Notes under the pieces: model-generated
Database searches by the model: none
Seen by the model: the letters and a program-made list of their open reading frames with translations, nothing else
What the model was told of the DNA's origin: nothing
In this document: positions 52,742-61,640 of the stretch, one piece after another
How the letters are laid out: each line of letters begins with the position of its first letter
Numbering within the stretch: position 1 is the first letter of the stretch
Assembly (NCBI GenBank): GCA_905365145.1
Contig: CAJPIO010000002.1
Span: 62,001 to 126,000, forward strand
Direction of reading: 5' to 3'
DNA from: Candidatus Saccharimonadota bacterium
GTDB lineage: Bacteria; Patescibacteriota; Saccharimonadia; Saccharimonadales; Saccharimonadaceae
DNA: 64,000 bases
Position numbers and translations under genes: made by a program

Positions 52742-53500
52742 TTACATCTCGCTCTTAGCAAAACATATCAAACCAGCCACAATGCACGGCATACCGACAT
52801 AAAGAAAAGCTAGCAACACATAATTAAATATGGTACTGCCACCAAAACCGCCATCTGGACCAACCATTATTTGCGATACCGCGAAAGAAATTGCGATAGC
52901 TATAGCTAATGGGATGCTAAAAAGGCCAAAACCAATTCGCTGCAGCCGCAAGCCGCGCTCTTGCTGTTTATGTTGTGTTTTTGACAATGAAGATACTGGA
53001 AGAGGTTCCCAATACAACCGATCCGGAAGTCGTAGCAATCGCCACAAATATAACAAACCAACAGCAGCCACAACGAACAACCCCAGAAGTACCCAAGGCG
53101 ATGTAAGCAATTTCGCGATATAAACAATATCGTATGCATGCAATAATGTAGCAGCCGCTGCTAATGTATTAAAAATCACAGCAAATACAGGCAAAAGTAA
53201 TATCACGCTCAGCGCAGTAATACGCTGACGGTAGCGATCCACGCGCCGGTATTGTTTCAAAACGACAACGCCTTCTACAAACAATAAAGCAATAAATGAT
53301 AAATAAGCTACAAACAAAGGCGGTACAAAAAACAACGGAATAACAAGAAATGGGTTTGCTAGCAAACCCACCATCACTGCGCCAAACAGCAAGATACCAA
53401 CCGCTTGGCTAACTATGATGGCTTCATTTTTAACGTTTCGTTCCGGCAGATGCTTATTAGGCTTTTCGTGTTCAGCAGATGATACTTTTGAATTTGCCAT
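52742..53500 (-). CDS. Polytopic membrane protein of unknown function
   Basis: A 252-residue protein with a polar N-terminus (about 1-25) and about seven hydrophobic segments, two pairs early, one pair in the middle (about 120-155) and two near the end. I recognise no family. TAAAAT at 53510-53515 (9 nt from the ATG) or 53505-53510 (4 nt) is the likely -10 box, fitting the leaderless pattern. It is convergent with nothing and stands between the island and the amino-acid importer. Confidence 0.7.
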   Translation of the reverse strand: MANSKVSSAEHEKPNKHLPERNVKNEAIIVSQAVGILLFGAVMVGLLANPFLVIPLFFVPPLFVAYLSFIALLFVEGVVVLKQYRRVDRYRQRITALSVILLLPVFAVIFNTLAAAATLLHAYDIVYIAKLLTSPWVLLGLFVVAAVGLLYLWRLLRLPDRLYWEPLPVSSLSKTQHKQQERGLRLQRIGFGLFSIPLAIAIAISFAVSQIMVGPDGGFGGSTIFNYVLLAFLYVGMPCIVAGLICFAKSEM

Positions 53501-53536
53501 AGTTATTTTATTTTAGCATGTATTGTTAACCTTATG

Positions 53537-54259
53537 CTATTTATCAGCATCAAAGAACTGGCGCGCTCGTTCAGTCTTCGGGTGGTCCATTACTTGTTTA
53601 GGCGGACCGTCTTCAATGATGTCGCCTTTGTCAAGGAAAATCATCCGTGTGCCAACTTCACGGGCAAAGCTCATTTCATGCGTGACGATCACCATGGTCA
53701 TGCCTTGCTTGGCCAAATCACGCATCACATCAAGCACCTCGCCAATCATTTCTGGATCAAGCGCGCTAGTCGGCTCATCAAACAGCATTACTTCCGGCTC
53801 CATCGCTAGCGCCCGAGCGATAGCTACTCGCTGCCGCTGGCCGCCCGACAGATGCTGCGGATATTCGTTGGCTTTGTTAGCTAAACCAACCTGCTCAAGC
53901 AGTTCTTTAGCTCGCCGATTGGCTTTACGATCCGATACTTTGCGTAGTTTCTTAGGCGCTAATTTGATATTATCTAGCACTGTCATATTAGGAAATAGAT
54001 TAAATTGCTGGAACACCATACCGATACGCTGGCGGATTTTATTAATATTAACGTGCGGTTGAGTGATGTCAACGTCATCAACAAAAACCGATCCGTAAGT
54101 GGGTTTTTCAAGTAAATTCAGACATCGCAGCAGCGTCGATTTACCCGAGCCGCTCGACCCGACAATCACTAATACTTCACCATCCTCGATCGTCAAATCA
54201 ATCCCGCGCAGCACATGGTTGGATCCAAAATATTTGCGCAGGTTACGCGTCCTGATCAT
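53537..54259 (-). CDS. Polar amino-acid ABC transporter ATPase (GlnQ type)
   Basis: A 240-residue nucleotide-binding subunit with Walker A GSSGSGKST (about 33-41), Q loop MVFQQFNLFPNMTVLDN, signature LSGGQRQRVAIARAL, Walker B VMLFDEPTSALDPE and the H loop VTHEMSFARE. It is typical of His/Gln/Arg uptake systems. It overlaps the permease gene by 17 bases and is the last gene of the operon. Confidence 0.96.
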   Translation of the reverse strand: MIRTRNLRKYFGSNHVLRGIDLTIEDGEVLVIVGSSGSGKSTLLRCLNLLEKPTYGSVFVDDVDITQPHVNINKIRQRIGMVFQQFNLFPNMTVLDNIKLAPKKLRKVSDRKANRRAKELLEQVGLANKANEYPQHLSGGQRQRVAIARALAMEPEVMLFDEPTSALDPEMIGEVLDVMRDLAKQGMTMVIVTHEMSFAREVGTRMIFLDKGDIIEDGPPKQVMDHPKTERARQFFDADK

Positions 54260-54965
54260 CAGCTTGCACTCCCTTCTCGAAACGCCGCATCACTTTCGTA
54301 AAGATAACCGTCAACGCTAAATACATCACCGCCGCCGCAAACAACGACTGGAATGCTGTCGCTGTCAACGAGCGGATATCGTCAGCGCCGCGCATAATAT
54401 CACCCAAGCCAATCCAACCGACCACCGACGTCTCCTTAAGCATAGCAATACACTCGCTAATCAACGCTGGCAGCGAATTTTTCATCGCTTGCGGCAAAAT
54501 CACGTAGCGCATCGCCTGCGGATAGCTCAAACCTAGCGAGCGCGCTGCTTCTAGCTGTCCATTATCAATACTCTCTATCCCGCCGCGAATAATTTCCGCC
54601 ACATAGGCACCGCTATTAATGCCAAAAGCAATTGCCGCCACGAAAATCTTCGGCATAAAACGATACGAACCAAACACTACATAATACATAATGAGCAGCT
54701 GCACTAGCAGAGGCGTACCGCGAATAATTTCAACATACAAACGTCCAAGACCAGCTACCGGATTCCACCTAGCCAAACGCTTCAGCTGCGGAAAACGCCC
54801 TAGCCAACTAAACGGACGGATTTTTGACACCCGCATCAATGCAATAATTATGCCGATAATTACGCCTAATGCCACCGATAATACTGTCAAAACCAATGTT
54901 ACTTCTAGTCCGTGCCATAGATAAACCCAGCGCCCGTCACCAAAAATCACTTCGCTAAAATTCAT
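54243..54965 (-). CDS. Polar amino-acid ABC transporter permease (HisM/GlnP type)
   Basis: A 240-residue permease with about five membrane helices. The EAA-type loop is IDNGQLEAARSLGLSYPQAM, and VEIIRGTPLLVQLLIMYYV is the family signature. The ATG overlaps the stop of the binding-protein gene by four bases. Because the arc operon lies about 5 kb away, arginine is a plausible substrate, but this is inference. Confidence 0.95.
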   Translation of the reverse strand: MNFSEVIFGDGRWVYLWHGLEVTLVLTVLSVALGVIIGIIIALMRVSKIRPFSWLGRFPQLKRLARWNPVAGLGRLYVEIIRGTPLLVQLLIMYYVVFGSYRFMPKIFVAAIAFGINSGAYVAEIIRGGIESIDNGQLEAARSLGLSYPQAMRYVILPQAMKNSLPALISECIAMLKETSVVGWIGLGDIMRGADDIRSLTATAFQSLFAAAVMYLALTVIFTKVMRRFEKGVQADDQDA

Positions 54966-55756
54966 GGCGTCTGCTCCTTCGCCGCACCAAAGTATTTCTG
55001 CAACAGCGTTTGGTAACGCCCGTCGGCTTTCATATTGGCAATCGTTTTGTTGGCATGCTCGGCCAGTTCGGTATTGCCCTTTTTGAAAGCGATCGCGTAG
55101 CTTTCGCTGCTCAACGGCGTGTTGATAATTTTGAGCGAAGGAAACCCAGAGACATACTGCTTAGCCGGCGCATCGTCAATCACCGCTGCGTCTACTTTGC
55201 CCGCGGCTAGTTCTTGCAAAGCATTCGGCGCTGCCGGGAATTGCACGACTTGCGCTCCCTTAATTTTAGAAGCTGCTTGGTCACCCGTGGTACCGAGTTG
55301 TACAGCGATTTTCTTGTGTTCTAATTGATACTTATTGGCTATCTTGCTATTTTTGGGTACGATTATTCGCTGCGATGCCTGATAGTACGGATCCGAAAAC
55401 AGCGCGTTCTTCTCTCGCTCCGAAGTCACCGACATACCCGCCACTGCCATATCGATCTGCCCGCTTTCGAGTGCTGGCAACAAACCATCGAACGACATAT
55501 CTTCGATTTTTAGCTCTTTGCCCATATCTTTGGCGATAGCTTGCGCCAATTCGACATCAAAGCCAACCACCTGGCCGCCATCTTTATACTCAAAAGGTTT
55601 AAATGTTGCGTTTGTACCCATGACCAGCACGTCGGTGTCGTTGGAGATGCTGCTGTCGCGCTGCAGTATATCATATAGCATCCAGCTAATCATCGCTAAA
55701 AAGGCCGCTACAAACAGGCAAGTCGCCATTTTTCGCAGTGCTTTTGCCCTTTTCAT
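54962..55756 (-). CDS. Amino-acid-binding protein of the ABC importer (family 3)
   Basis: A 264-residue protein with an N-terminal membrane anchor (about 10-30) and no convincing lipobox. The SBP family 3 fold has VMGTNATFKPFEYKDGG, GFDVELAQAIAKDMG, AGMSVTSEREK and AFKKGNTEL. It is the first gene of the importer operon. TATACT at 55764-55769 lies 7 nt before the ATG with no Shine-Dalgarno. Confidence 0.95.
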   Translation of the reverse strand: MKRAKALRKMATCLFVAAFLAMISWMLYDILQRDSSISNDTDVLVMGTNATFKPFEYKDGGQVVGFDVELAQAIAKDMGKELKIEDMSFDGLLPALESGQIDMAVAGMSVTSEREKNALFSDPYYQASQRIIVPKNSKIANKYQLEHKKIAVQLGTTGDQAASKIKGAQVVQFPAAPNALQELAAGKVDAAVIDDAPAKQYVSGFPSLKIINTPLSSESYAIAFKKGNTELAEHANKTIANMKADGRYQTLLQKYFGAAKEQTP

Positions 55757-55763
55757 AACTTAT

Positions 55764-55769
55764 AGTATA
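55764..55769 (-). promoter_or_regulatory. -10 box of the amino-acid importer operon (leaderless)
   Basis: TATACT with a 7-nt gap to the ATG. Confidence 0.5.
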
Positions 55770-55814
55770 CGCGCATCAAACTAAAAGCGTAAGAGTTTTA
55801 TCGAATTTTATAAG

Positions 55815-55849
55815 AAAAAGCGTCCCAGCCGCTAACTGGAACGCTTTTT
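55815..55849 (-). terminator. Terminator of the second PadR/ABC operon
   Basis: The stem AAAAAGCGTTCCAG/CTGGGACGCTTTTT on the reverse strand lies just after the permease stop at 55873. The symmetric A/T flanks could make it work in both directions. Confidence 0.8.
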
Positions 55850-55872
55850 GTTAGACCATCCCCGCGAGAAAA

Positions 55873-58098
55873 CTACTCGGTTTGGTTAGCCTCCGCCCGC
55901 GTCAGCTTATCGACCATCGGCAAAATCAAGTAGATACCGATGATGGCCGTCAGTAGCCCAAGACCAACGATGGCGAAGTAAGTTGGCGTCAGCACCGGCT
56001 TCAGCGTCGTCGAGAATGTACTAGTAAACACCGCTCCCGTCCACACGCCAAAACCGCACGACAGAATCGAGGTGGTGAGCAGCGGCGCCACCGACTCAAC
56101 CATCACCAAACGTTTCAATTGAGCGAGGCGCATACCGCTCAGCCGCAGCGTATACAGCGAACGGCGGCGTTCCATCAGCCCGCCAATCGTCGAGACGATC
56201 AAGCTTGCCACCGCCACGAACAGCGTCACGCCGATACCAACATAGGCTAAGTCGGCAAATTCGCGAATCGTCGGATTGATGTGCGGCTTTTTAGAGTCAG
56301 TGCCGCTCACCGCATAGGTTAGGTCGTACTGATTGGCTTTCGCTGTCACCAAGGTACGCAATTTCTCGATATCATTATCTGACTTCAATGTCACCAAATA
56401 TTCTTTCACACCATTCGTATCAACCTTGTCGTTAATTAGCGACACGTTTTTGACTACTGACGCGTCAAAATTCAACAGCGCAAATTGGTCTGGTCGGGCG
56501 TTATTCGGACAAGTATGCTCGGTATACTTCGCCAAATCCTGGCAGCGAATTGCATCGCCGTCCTCACGCGGATAGATCGTCGCCACCGACGTGATGTAAG
56601 ATTTTTGCTGCAACTGCTCTGCCATGTCGCCTGGCAGCGACCGGCCAATGACAATTGCCGTGCCGCGCTTTAGCTGCGAAAAGCCGTTATCTTTGATAGC
56701 TTGAGCGTTTAAGCCTTCAATACCACTGGTCGCCGTCAAGTAAAAGCTACCCGCAAATAGCGCCAATACCACGCCGCTGACGCTGCGAAAAATTGTTCGC
56801 GAGTGCACCGCCGTACGCTTACCGGCGATCAGCATCGAAGCGTTATTGGCCCAGCGCGCTGCCAGCAGCGACAGCTTATTGGTCAGCCAGCCGCCAGCCA
56901 GAATCAAGCCGAACATCACCAGCAGCAGCGCCGCCATCAATAGTACCGACGGCAGAGCTGATTCTTTATTAGCCGCCAGCCAATCCCGCCCTGGCTTCGA
57001 CGACAGCCAAGCAAAGAACGCGATACCAAGTGCCGGTACTAGCGCTCGCCAAGCGCGCAACTTCTTCACCTTTTCAACCGAACGCGATACGCCCAGCGGC
57101 GAAATCTGCGCCCGGCGCATCCGCCGCCAGTTGACAAACATCGTCAACCCCAGCGTCAGACCGATAATCAACGCGTATTGCGCGCCAGTTAACACCAAAT
57201 CACCAGGATTAAACCGCATGCCGTCCATCTTGAAATTCTGCAGCGGCGCTTGCAGCAGCCAAAACGCACCCAGCCCGATAATCACGCCAACCACCGACGC
57301 CAACAGCGACTCCAGCATCAATATCCGTGCCACCTGCCGCTTAGTCGCACCGATCAGCCGTAAAGCAGCATAGCGTTTCTCGCGTTGCGCCGCACCCAAC
57401 TGCGTCGCCACCGACACGAAAATGACAATTGGAAACAGCAAGATCGTCCCGCCGACGCCAAATACAATGACGGCAATTGGGTCTATTTTAGCATCCGATT
57501 TTAATCCGTTAGCGTCCGTCCGATAAACGTCAGCAAAGTATGATGGCTGCCCCTGAGATTTGGTAAAAGCATCGCTCTCGGCCACTTCCTCGGCGCTAGC
57601 ACCGCGCACTATCATCAGCGCATCCGGACTGGCGGTATATTCGCTGGGAATTACGCCGAGGTATTTGGTATTTTTACCAAAACGCGCCAAGATATTATCC
57701 TCTGGGTATTCAGCAACCGCATCAGCCAACGCTTTTGATAAGTAATATTCGCCAGGACGCGGCGTTTTCAGTTTGGCAAACTGCGGTGATTTAGCCGTAC
57801 CATACATTGAATAAGACTGGATGTACTGACCGCGCCACTTCGACGCATCACCGCGACGGGTACCGCCAACTTTCAGCGGCTCGACACCAGCAATCGGTTT
57901 TTGTTCGGTTACACCGCGGGCTGCCTGATACGCCGCCGTATTAATTGCTAATCCATTAACACGCCCCATTAGACCGTTGACGCCAGCCGTAAAGTAGCAC
58001 ACCAGTACGATCCCCAGCGCCACCGCCGCCGTGGTCAATCCTAGACGGGCAAATGACTGGCGGCCAGACTTTTGTAGTAACATCCAACTAACGCTCAT
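55873..58098 (-). CDS. ABC transporter permease with two FtsX domains
   Basis: A 741-residue permease. It has a membrane helix at about 18-38, an extracytoplasmic part (to about 215), an FtsX domain with KRYAALRLIGATKRQVARIL, a middle membrane pair, a second extracytoplasmic region and a second FtsX domain with RRSLYTLRLSGMRLAQLKRL. The layout resembles antimicrobial-peptide or lipid-linked export permeases. It overlaps the ATPase gene by four bases and is followed by a terminator. Confidence 0.9.
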   Translation of the reverse strand: MSVSWMLLQKSGRQSFARLGLTTAAVALGIVLVCYFTAGVNGLMGRVNGLAINTAAYQAARGVTEQKPIAGVEPLKVGGTRRGDASKWRGQYIQSYSMYGTAKSPQFAKLKTPRPGEYYLSKALADAVAEYPEDNILARFGKNTKYLGVIPSEYTASPDALMIVRGASAEEVAESDAFTKSQGQPSYFADVYRTDANGLKSDAKIDPIAVIVFGVGGTILLFPIVIFVSVATQLGAAQREKRYAALRLIGATKRQVARILMLESLLASVVGVIIGLGAFWLLQAPLQNFKMDGMRFNPGDLVLTGAQYALIIGLTLGLTMFVNWRRMRRAQISPLGVSRSVEKVKKLRAWRALVPALGIAFFAWLSSKPGRDWLAANKESALPSVLLMAALLLVMFGLILAGGWLTNKLSLLAARWANNASMLIAGKRTAVHSRTIFRSVSGVVLALFAGSFYLTATSGIEGLNAQAIKDNGFSQLKRGTAIVIGRSLPGDMAEQLQQKSYITSVATIYPREDGDAIRCQDLAKYTEHTCPNNARPDQFALLNFDASVVKNVSLINDKVDTNGVKEYLVTLKSDNDIEKLRTLVTAKANQYDLTYAVSGTDSKKPHINPTIREFADLAYVGIGVTLFVAVASLIVSTIGGLMERRRSLYTLRLSGMRLAQLKRLVMVESVAPLLTTSILSCGFGVWTGAVFTSTFSTTLKPVLTPTYFAIVGLGLLTAIIGIYLILPMVDKLTRAEANQTE

Positions 58099-58820
58099 TT
58101 GACAGCCCCCGCATTGGTTTTACCGGGCTTGCTTGATGTATTTACCGCTATATCAACACCAGAAATCTGCCCGTCGCGGACAATAATTTCCCGATCAGCA
58201 TAAGCAGCAATCGTCGGTTCGTGCGTCACCATGATGACTGTTGTGCCATGTTCTTTGGCGGTTTTGATGAATAGTTCCATGACCTTTTCTGAGTTCAGGC
58301 TATCCAGCGAGCCAGTCGGCTCATCAGCGAACAGCACTTTTGGCTCAATCACCATCGCCCGGGCGATCGCCACGCGCTGCATTTGTCCGCCCGATAATTC
58401 ACCGAGCATACTGTCAGCTTTACTCGCCAGCTCAACCTTATTCAGCCATGTTTTCGCCTGCTGATAGGCTTCTTTACGCTTGACACCGTTCAGTAGCAGC
58501 GGCAGCGCCACGTTATCCAGCGCTGTCAGCTCTGGCACCAACTGTCCAAACTGAAAGACAAAGCCAAAGCTGGTGCGCCGTAAAATACTGCGCTGATCAT
58601 CGCTCAGTTTGTCGATCCGCCGTCCGTCGAAATCAATCTCGCCGCTATCAACCTTAGTAATCGCCGCCAAGCTATGCAGCAGCGTCGACTTACCAGAGCC
58701 CGATGGCCCCATAATCGCCAGCACTTCGCCCGCCTCGACATCCAGGCTGACGCCGCGCAGCGCGTGCGTTTGCCCAAACGACTTCTTGATATTTTTAGCG
58801 CTAATTATTGGTTTGCTCAT
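58095..58820 (-). CDS. ABC transporter ATPase (LolD/MacB type)
   Basis: A 241-residue nucleotide-binding subunit with Walker A GPSGSGKST, Q loop FVFQFGQLVPELTALDN, signature LSGGQMQRVAIARAM, Walker B VLFADEPTGSLD and H loop MVTHEPT. Its start overlaps the padR end by 20 bases. It works with the two-FtsX permease downstream. The substrate is unknown. Confidence 0.93.
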   Translation of the reverse strand: MSKPIISAKNIKKSFGQTHALRGVSLDVEAGEVLAIMGPSGSGKSTLLHSLAAITKVDSGEIDFDGRRIDKLSDDQRSILRRTSFGFVFQFGQLVPELTALDNVALPLLLNGVKRKEAYQQAKTWLNKVELASKADSMLGELSGGQMQRVAIARAMVIEPKVLFADEPTGSLDSLNSEKVMELFIKTAKEHGTTVIMVTHEPTIAAYADREIIVRDGQISGVDIAVNTSSKPGKTNAGAVK

Positions 58821-59343
58821 GCAAAATTTCCTCCTTTAGCCGCGTTAACCGCGAAATAGTTAATTCAATCCAACGCAAATCCGCCTCCAAATGATACAGT
58901 GCGTGGTCAATTAGCAGCATGTCCGACAAACTGCTATCGCGCCGCTGCGCTGTCAGCTCGCGCATTCGTTGGATATGCGCCTGCCGTTGGTTATCCAAAT
59001 ACGGTGACGCATCGCCGTCTTTCAAAATCGCCAATACCGCCTTAATATACATGGTCGCTTGTAGTTGCGGTGACGGTGCTTCTGGTGATTCCAGCCAGGC
59101 TTGTAAATCCTGCTTGCCCTCATCAGTAATTTCATACCGAACTCGGTCCGGCCCGCCTGATTCGCTGGTATCAGTAATTTCTTTGACCTTGTTATCGCGT
59201 TTGAGCCGTGCCAGAGTTGAATATATCTGACCGGTTAAAATTGGTTTATCCTTACCAAAATAGCCGTCATATTTTTTCTTCAACTCATATCCGTAATTTG
59301 ACTCTTCCGCTAAAAAACCTAACAGTGTATATTGAACGCTCAT
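58801..59343 (-). CDS. PadR-family transcriptional regulator (long, Vir_act_alpha_C type)
   Basis: A 180-residue protein. The start MSVQYTLLGFLAEESNYGYE is the typical PadR helix 1. The winged helix has GQIYSTLARLKRDNKV and GGPDRVRYEITDEGKQ, followed by a C-terminal dimerisation helix pair. The ATG at 59343 lies 6 nt after TATAGT; a start at 59391 would lie inside the promoter and operator and is rejected. It probably represses this operon through the two palindromes upstream. Confidence 0.92.
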   Translation of the reverse strand: MSVQYTLLGFLAEESNYGYELKKKYDGYFGKDKPILTGQIYSTLARLKRDNKVKEITDTSESGGPDRVRYEITDEGKQDLQAWLESPEAPSPQLQATMYIKAVLAILKDGDASPYLDNQRQAHIQRMRELTAQRRDSSLSDMLLIDHALYHLEADLRWIELTISRLTRLKEEILHEQTNN

Positions 59344-59349
59344 ACTCTT

Positions 59350-59378
59350 ACTATACACCCAGTGTTTAGTTATTGCAA
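59350..59378 (-). promoter_or_regulatory. Promoter of the second PadR/ABC operon (leaderless)
   Basis: -35 TTGCAA (59373-59378), a 17-base spacer, -10 TATAGT (59350-59355), then 6 nt to the ATG. Confidence 0.8.
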
Positions 59379-59401
59379 GAGTTTTATACACTCGGTGTAT
59401 A
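59352..59401. promoter_or_regulatory. Two PadR operator-like palindromes 33 bases apart
   Basis: The perfect copy is TATACAC-TCG-GTGTATA (59385-59401). The near copy is TATACAC-CCA-GTGTTTA (59352-59368) and overlaps the -10 box. Centre spacing of 33 bases is about three helical turns. Confidence 0.75.
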
Positions 59402-59466
59402 GTTTATATCTACTCTACATGCAAATTACTTAAATCGCATGTCCGTGTAATTGATTATCTTATTAA

Positions 59467-60234
59467 TCAAATCAAACGATAATGTCCACGTGAGACAAAA
59501 TCAATGTAGCCTTTATCGCGTAATATTTGCAGCTGTTGTCTAATTTTATCTTTAATATGGTTATTCTCTGGATGGACCGCCGCGAGTTCACTCTCAAAAG
59601 CATACATATCGTCAAGTGTAAAATCAACCCGATCAACTCTCTCGATACACCGTATAATATCAAGCATCCAGCCTCGCGCTGACATTTTATTTTCCTCGCG
59701 CAGAAATAGTGTTTTCCGCCATTTCGTTAAGACTTCACTCCGCGGAATCACCACCCCATCACGAACCAAGTATATTTTGCCAGAATCTGGGATACTGCTG
59801 AGTAGAATATTACAGCCAATCCACCCAGCCCGGCGAGCCGTCTCGGCTAAAGGTTTTCGCCGCTCAATAATGCTCGTAGTAAAAAATTGCTTTGGGATAA
59901 TCATAAAATTGCGAACGTAATAGTCTGGCGTATAACTCAGCAAAAAGAAATTGGGATTACTATCTGACTGTAACCGCTCAATCATTTTTTCGTATGCCCC
60001 ATCAACAATTTTCTTGTCAATTTTACCGTTCTTACTTTTCAACTCGAAATCTTCTTGGCAATTTTGGCAATAGAAATCTGCTACCGGACGATTGTTTTCA
60101 TAATTTACGAGATGATCTTGGCCGCAATTCGGACAAAAAATCATTCGCTCAACCCAATCCTCGGTCAAAACACGCACCTTTTGCGAGGCACTAGTATATC
60201 TGACGGCTAAGGAAGTATCAAAAGTTAACAACAT
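59467..60234 (-). CDS. DpnI-like methyl-directed restriction endonuclease (GmATC)
   Basis: A 255-residue protein that follows DpnI over its whole length. It has RVLTEDWVERMIFCPNCG near the start, zinc Cys at 34, 37, 56 and 59, and the PD-(D/E)XK site with Asp53, Glu64 and Lys66 (PVADFYC, FELKSK). The middle block ETARRAGWIGCNI and the C-terminal winged helix NNHIKDKIRQQLQILRDKGY, which reads methylated adenine, are intact. DpnI cuts only Dam-methylated GATC. No methylase lies beside it, as expected for this class. It would require that this genome not be Dam-methylated. Confidence 0.94.
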   Translation of the reverse strand: MLLTFDTSLAVRYTSASQKVRVLTEDWVERMIFCPNCGQDHLVNYENNRPVADFYCQNCQEDFELKSKNGKIDKKIVDGAYEKMIERLQSDSNPNFFLLSYTPDYYVRNFMIIPKQFFTTSIIERRKPLAETARRAGWIGCNILLSSIPDSGKIYLVRDGVVIPRSEVLTKWRKTLFLREENKMSARGWMLDIIRCIERVDRVDFTLDDMYAFESELAAVHPENNHIKDKIRQQLQILRDKGYIDFVSRGHYRLI

Positions 60235-60309
60235 AATTTACATACAGAATACCACCTCCTGCCCCAAGAACAAAGAACCAAGGATAGTCCAATTCTCCAA
60301 ATTTTAGCG

Positions 60310-60315
60310 TATAAT
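60310..60315 (+). promoter_or_regulatory. -10 box of the redox/VanZ cluster
   Basis: TATAAT with a 9-nt gap to the ATG at 60325 and no Shine-Dalgarno. Confidence 0.5.
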
Positions 60316-60324
60316 AAGAATCAT

Positions 60325-60927
60325 ATGGAGCGTATCCGACAGCAAAAAGAAACTGTCAAAACTGCCGCTGCTGGTATCGGCGCGCTATTGAAATTGCCGC
60401 GCTACAGTGTGCTGGCAGCGGGGTTTTCTTTGCTATTTGCCATTGTTATTTTCTTCGCGATTAACGGCAACTTTTATGGACCGCTGTTTTTGTCGCGATT
60501 GCCAATTGTCGATAAATTTGCCGTTACCGGTAACATGCTCGCCGAACTATTCAAGCAAGGTTTCACCACGCCAAACGGTACACTGCTGCTAATCGTCTCT
60601 ATTCTGCAAGGCATATCGCTTTCAGTTGTAATATTTACAGCACGACGCAACAAACGTAACGAACAAGATGTAGCACGGCAGCTCAGTGTCAGCGGTATTG
60701 CCTCGATTGCTGCTGCTATCGGCCTCGGCTGCGTACCGTGCGGCACCTCGCTAATCTTGCCGATTGTTACTCTGTTTTTCTCGGGCGCAGCGGCTGCTAC
60801 CGCTGCCAATGTTGCTGGCACTATCGTACTCGTATTGGCACTTGTACTTAGCATGGCATCACTTTACAAATCTGGACAAATCGCATTCGTTTATGCACAA
60901 TTAGCCAAACAGGAGGAAAAATCATGA
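60325..60927 (+). CDS. Four-helix membrane protein with a CxxC pair (putative thiol-redox partner)
   Basis: A 200-residue protein with about four membrane helices (about 30-50, 92-112, 130-155, 160-182). GLGCVPCGTSLILP in the third helix puts a CxxC pair in the membrane, somewhat like CcdA/DsbD. It overlaps the DsbA-like gene by four bases. A role in re-oxidising or reducing that protein is inferred from this coupling. I do not recognise a named family. Confidence 0.72.
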   Translation: MERIRQQKETVKTAAAGIGALLKLPRYSVLAAGFSLLFAIVIFFAINGNFYGPLFLSRLPIVDKFAVTGNMLAELFKQGFTTPNGTLLLIVSILQGISLSVVIFTARRNKRNEQDVARQLSVSGIASIAAAIGLGCVPCGTSLILPIVTLFFSGAAAATAANVAGTIVLVLALVLSMASLYKSGQIAFVYAQLAKQEEKS

Positions 60928-61640
60928 GTCATCAACAAGAACGCGGCATTGCCCCAATTTGGATTGTTTTGTCAATCATCGTCGTTGGCATCGTCGCTTT
61001 ATTTATCTACAGTATTGTCAACCGGCCGCCGAACCAACACATCGGAAACGGTAAACCATGGAACGAACATATGTCGCAAGGCTCAGCAGATGCGAAAAAC
61101 GTGTTTATCGATTACACCGATTATTTCTGCTCGTTCTGCGCCCAGGTTGAAGACGCTACCAGCAACGATTCTTTCAAAAACGACTATATCAAATCCGGCA
61201 AATTGCGCTACGAACACCGAATCGTTACTTTACTAAAGGACAAAGTACCAAACACCGAGCAAGGCGCTAAAGCCGCATTTTGCGCCGCCGACCAGGATAA
61301 ATATTGGCAATACACTCACGACATCGTACCGCGTATCAAAACGGACTACTTCGACAAAGGTATCGGCGTCAAAAACGTCGCTATGCCAAAGGAAATCCCG
61401 CTGCTGCCGCTCAGCTACTTTGAAACATCTGCCAAGAATGCCGGTCTGGACACCGCCAAATTCACCGATTGTATGAAAGGCGACTCCCACCAGCAAGAAA
61501 TTAACGACAACACGCAAAAAGCCCTGTCGCTTGGCGTGAATGGCTTGCCATACATGGTAATTAACGACTACCAGACCAGCGGCTTTGCCGGCGGCGAGAG
61601 CGGGCTAAAGGCGATCTTGAAGGCTGGTGGCGTTAATTAA
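60924..61640 (+). CDS. Membrane-anchored DsbA-like protein with CSFC active site
   Basis: A 238-residue protein with a signal anchor (about 12-32) and a thioredoxin_4 domain. The active site is IDYTDYFCSFCAQVE (Cys about 68 and 71) and the cis-Pro loop is GVNGLPYMVI. Two further Cys (AAFCAAD, FTDCMK) could form a structural disulfide. It is the second gene of the cluster and has a GGAGG Shine-Dalgarno. Extracytoplasmic disulfide chemistry is inferred. Confidence 0.87.
   Translation: MSHQQERGIAPIWIVLSIIVVGIVALFIYSIVNRPPNQHIGNGKPWNEHMSQGSADAKNVFIDYTDYFCSFCAQVEDATSNDSFKNDYIKSGKLRYEHRIVTLLKDKVPNTEQGAKAAFCAADQDKYWQYTHDIVPRIKTDYFDKGIGVKNVAMPKEIPLLPLSYFETSAKNAGLDTAKFTDCMKGDSHQQEINDNTQKALSLGVNGLPYMVINDYQTSGFAGGESGLKAILKAGGVN

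Noticed and set aside
59344..59391. N-terminal extension of the long PadR protein
   Set aside because: It would be read through the promoter and operator; the 59343 start matches the family.
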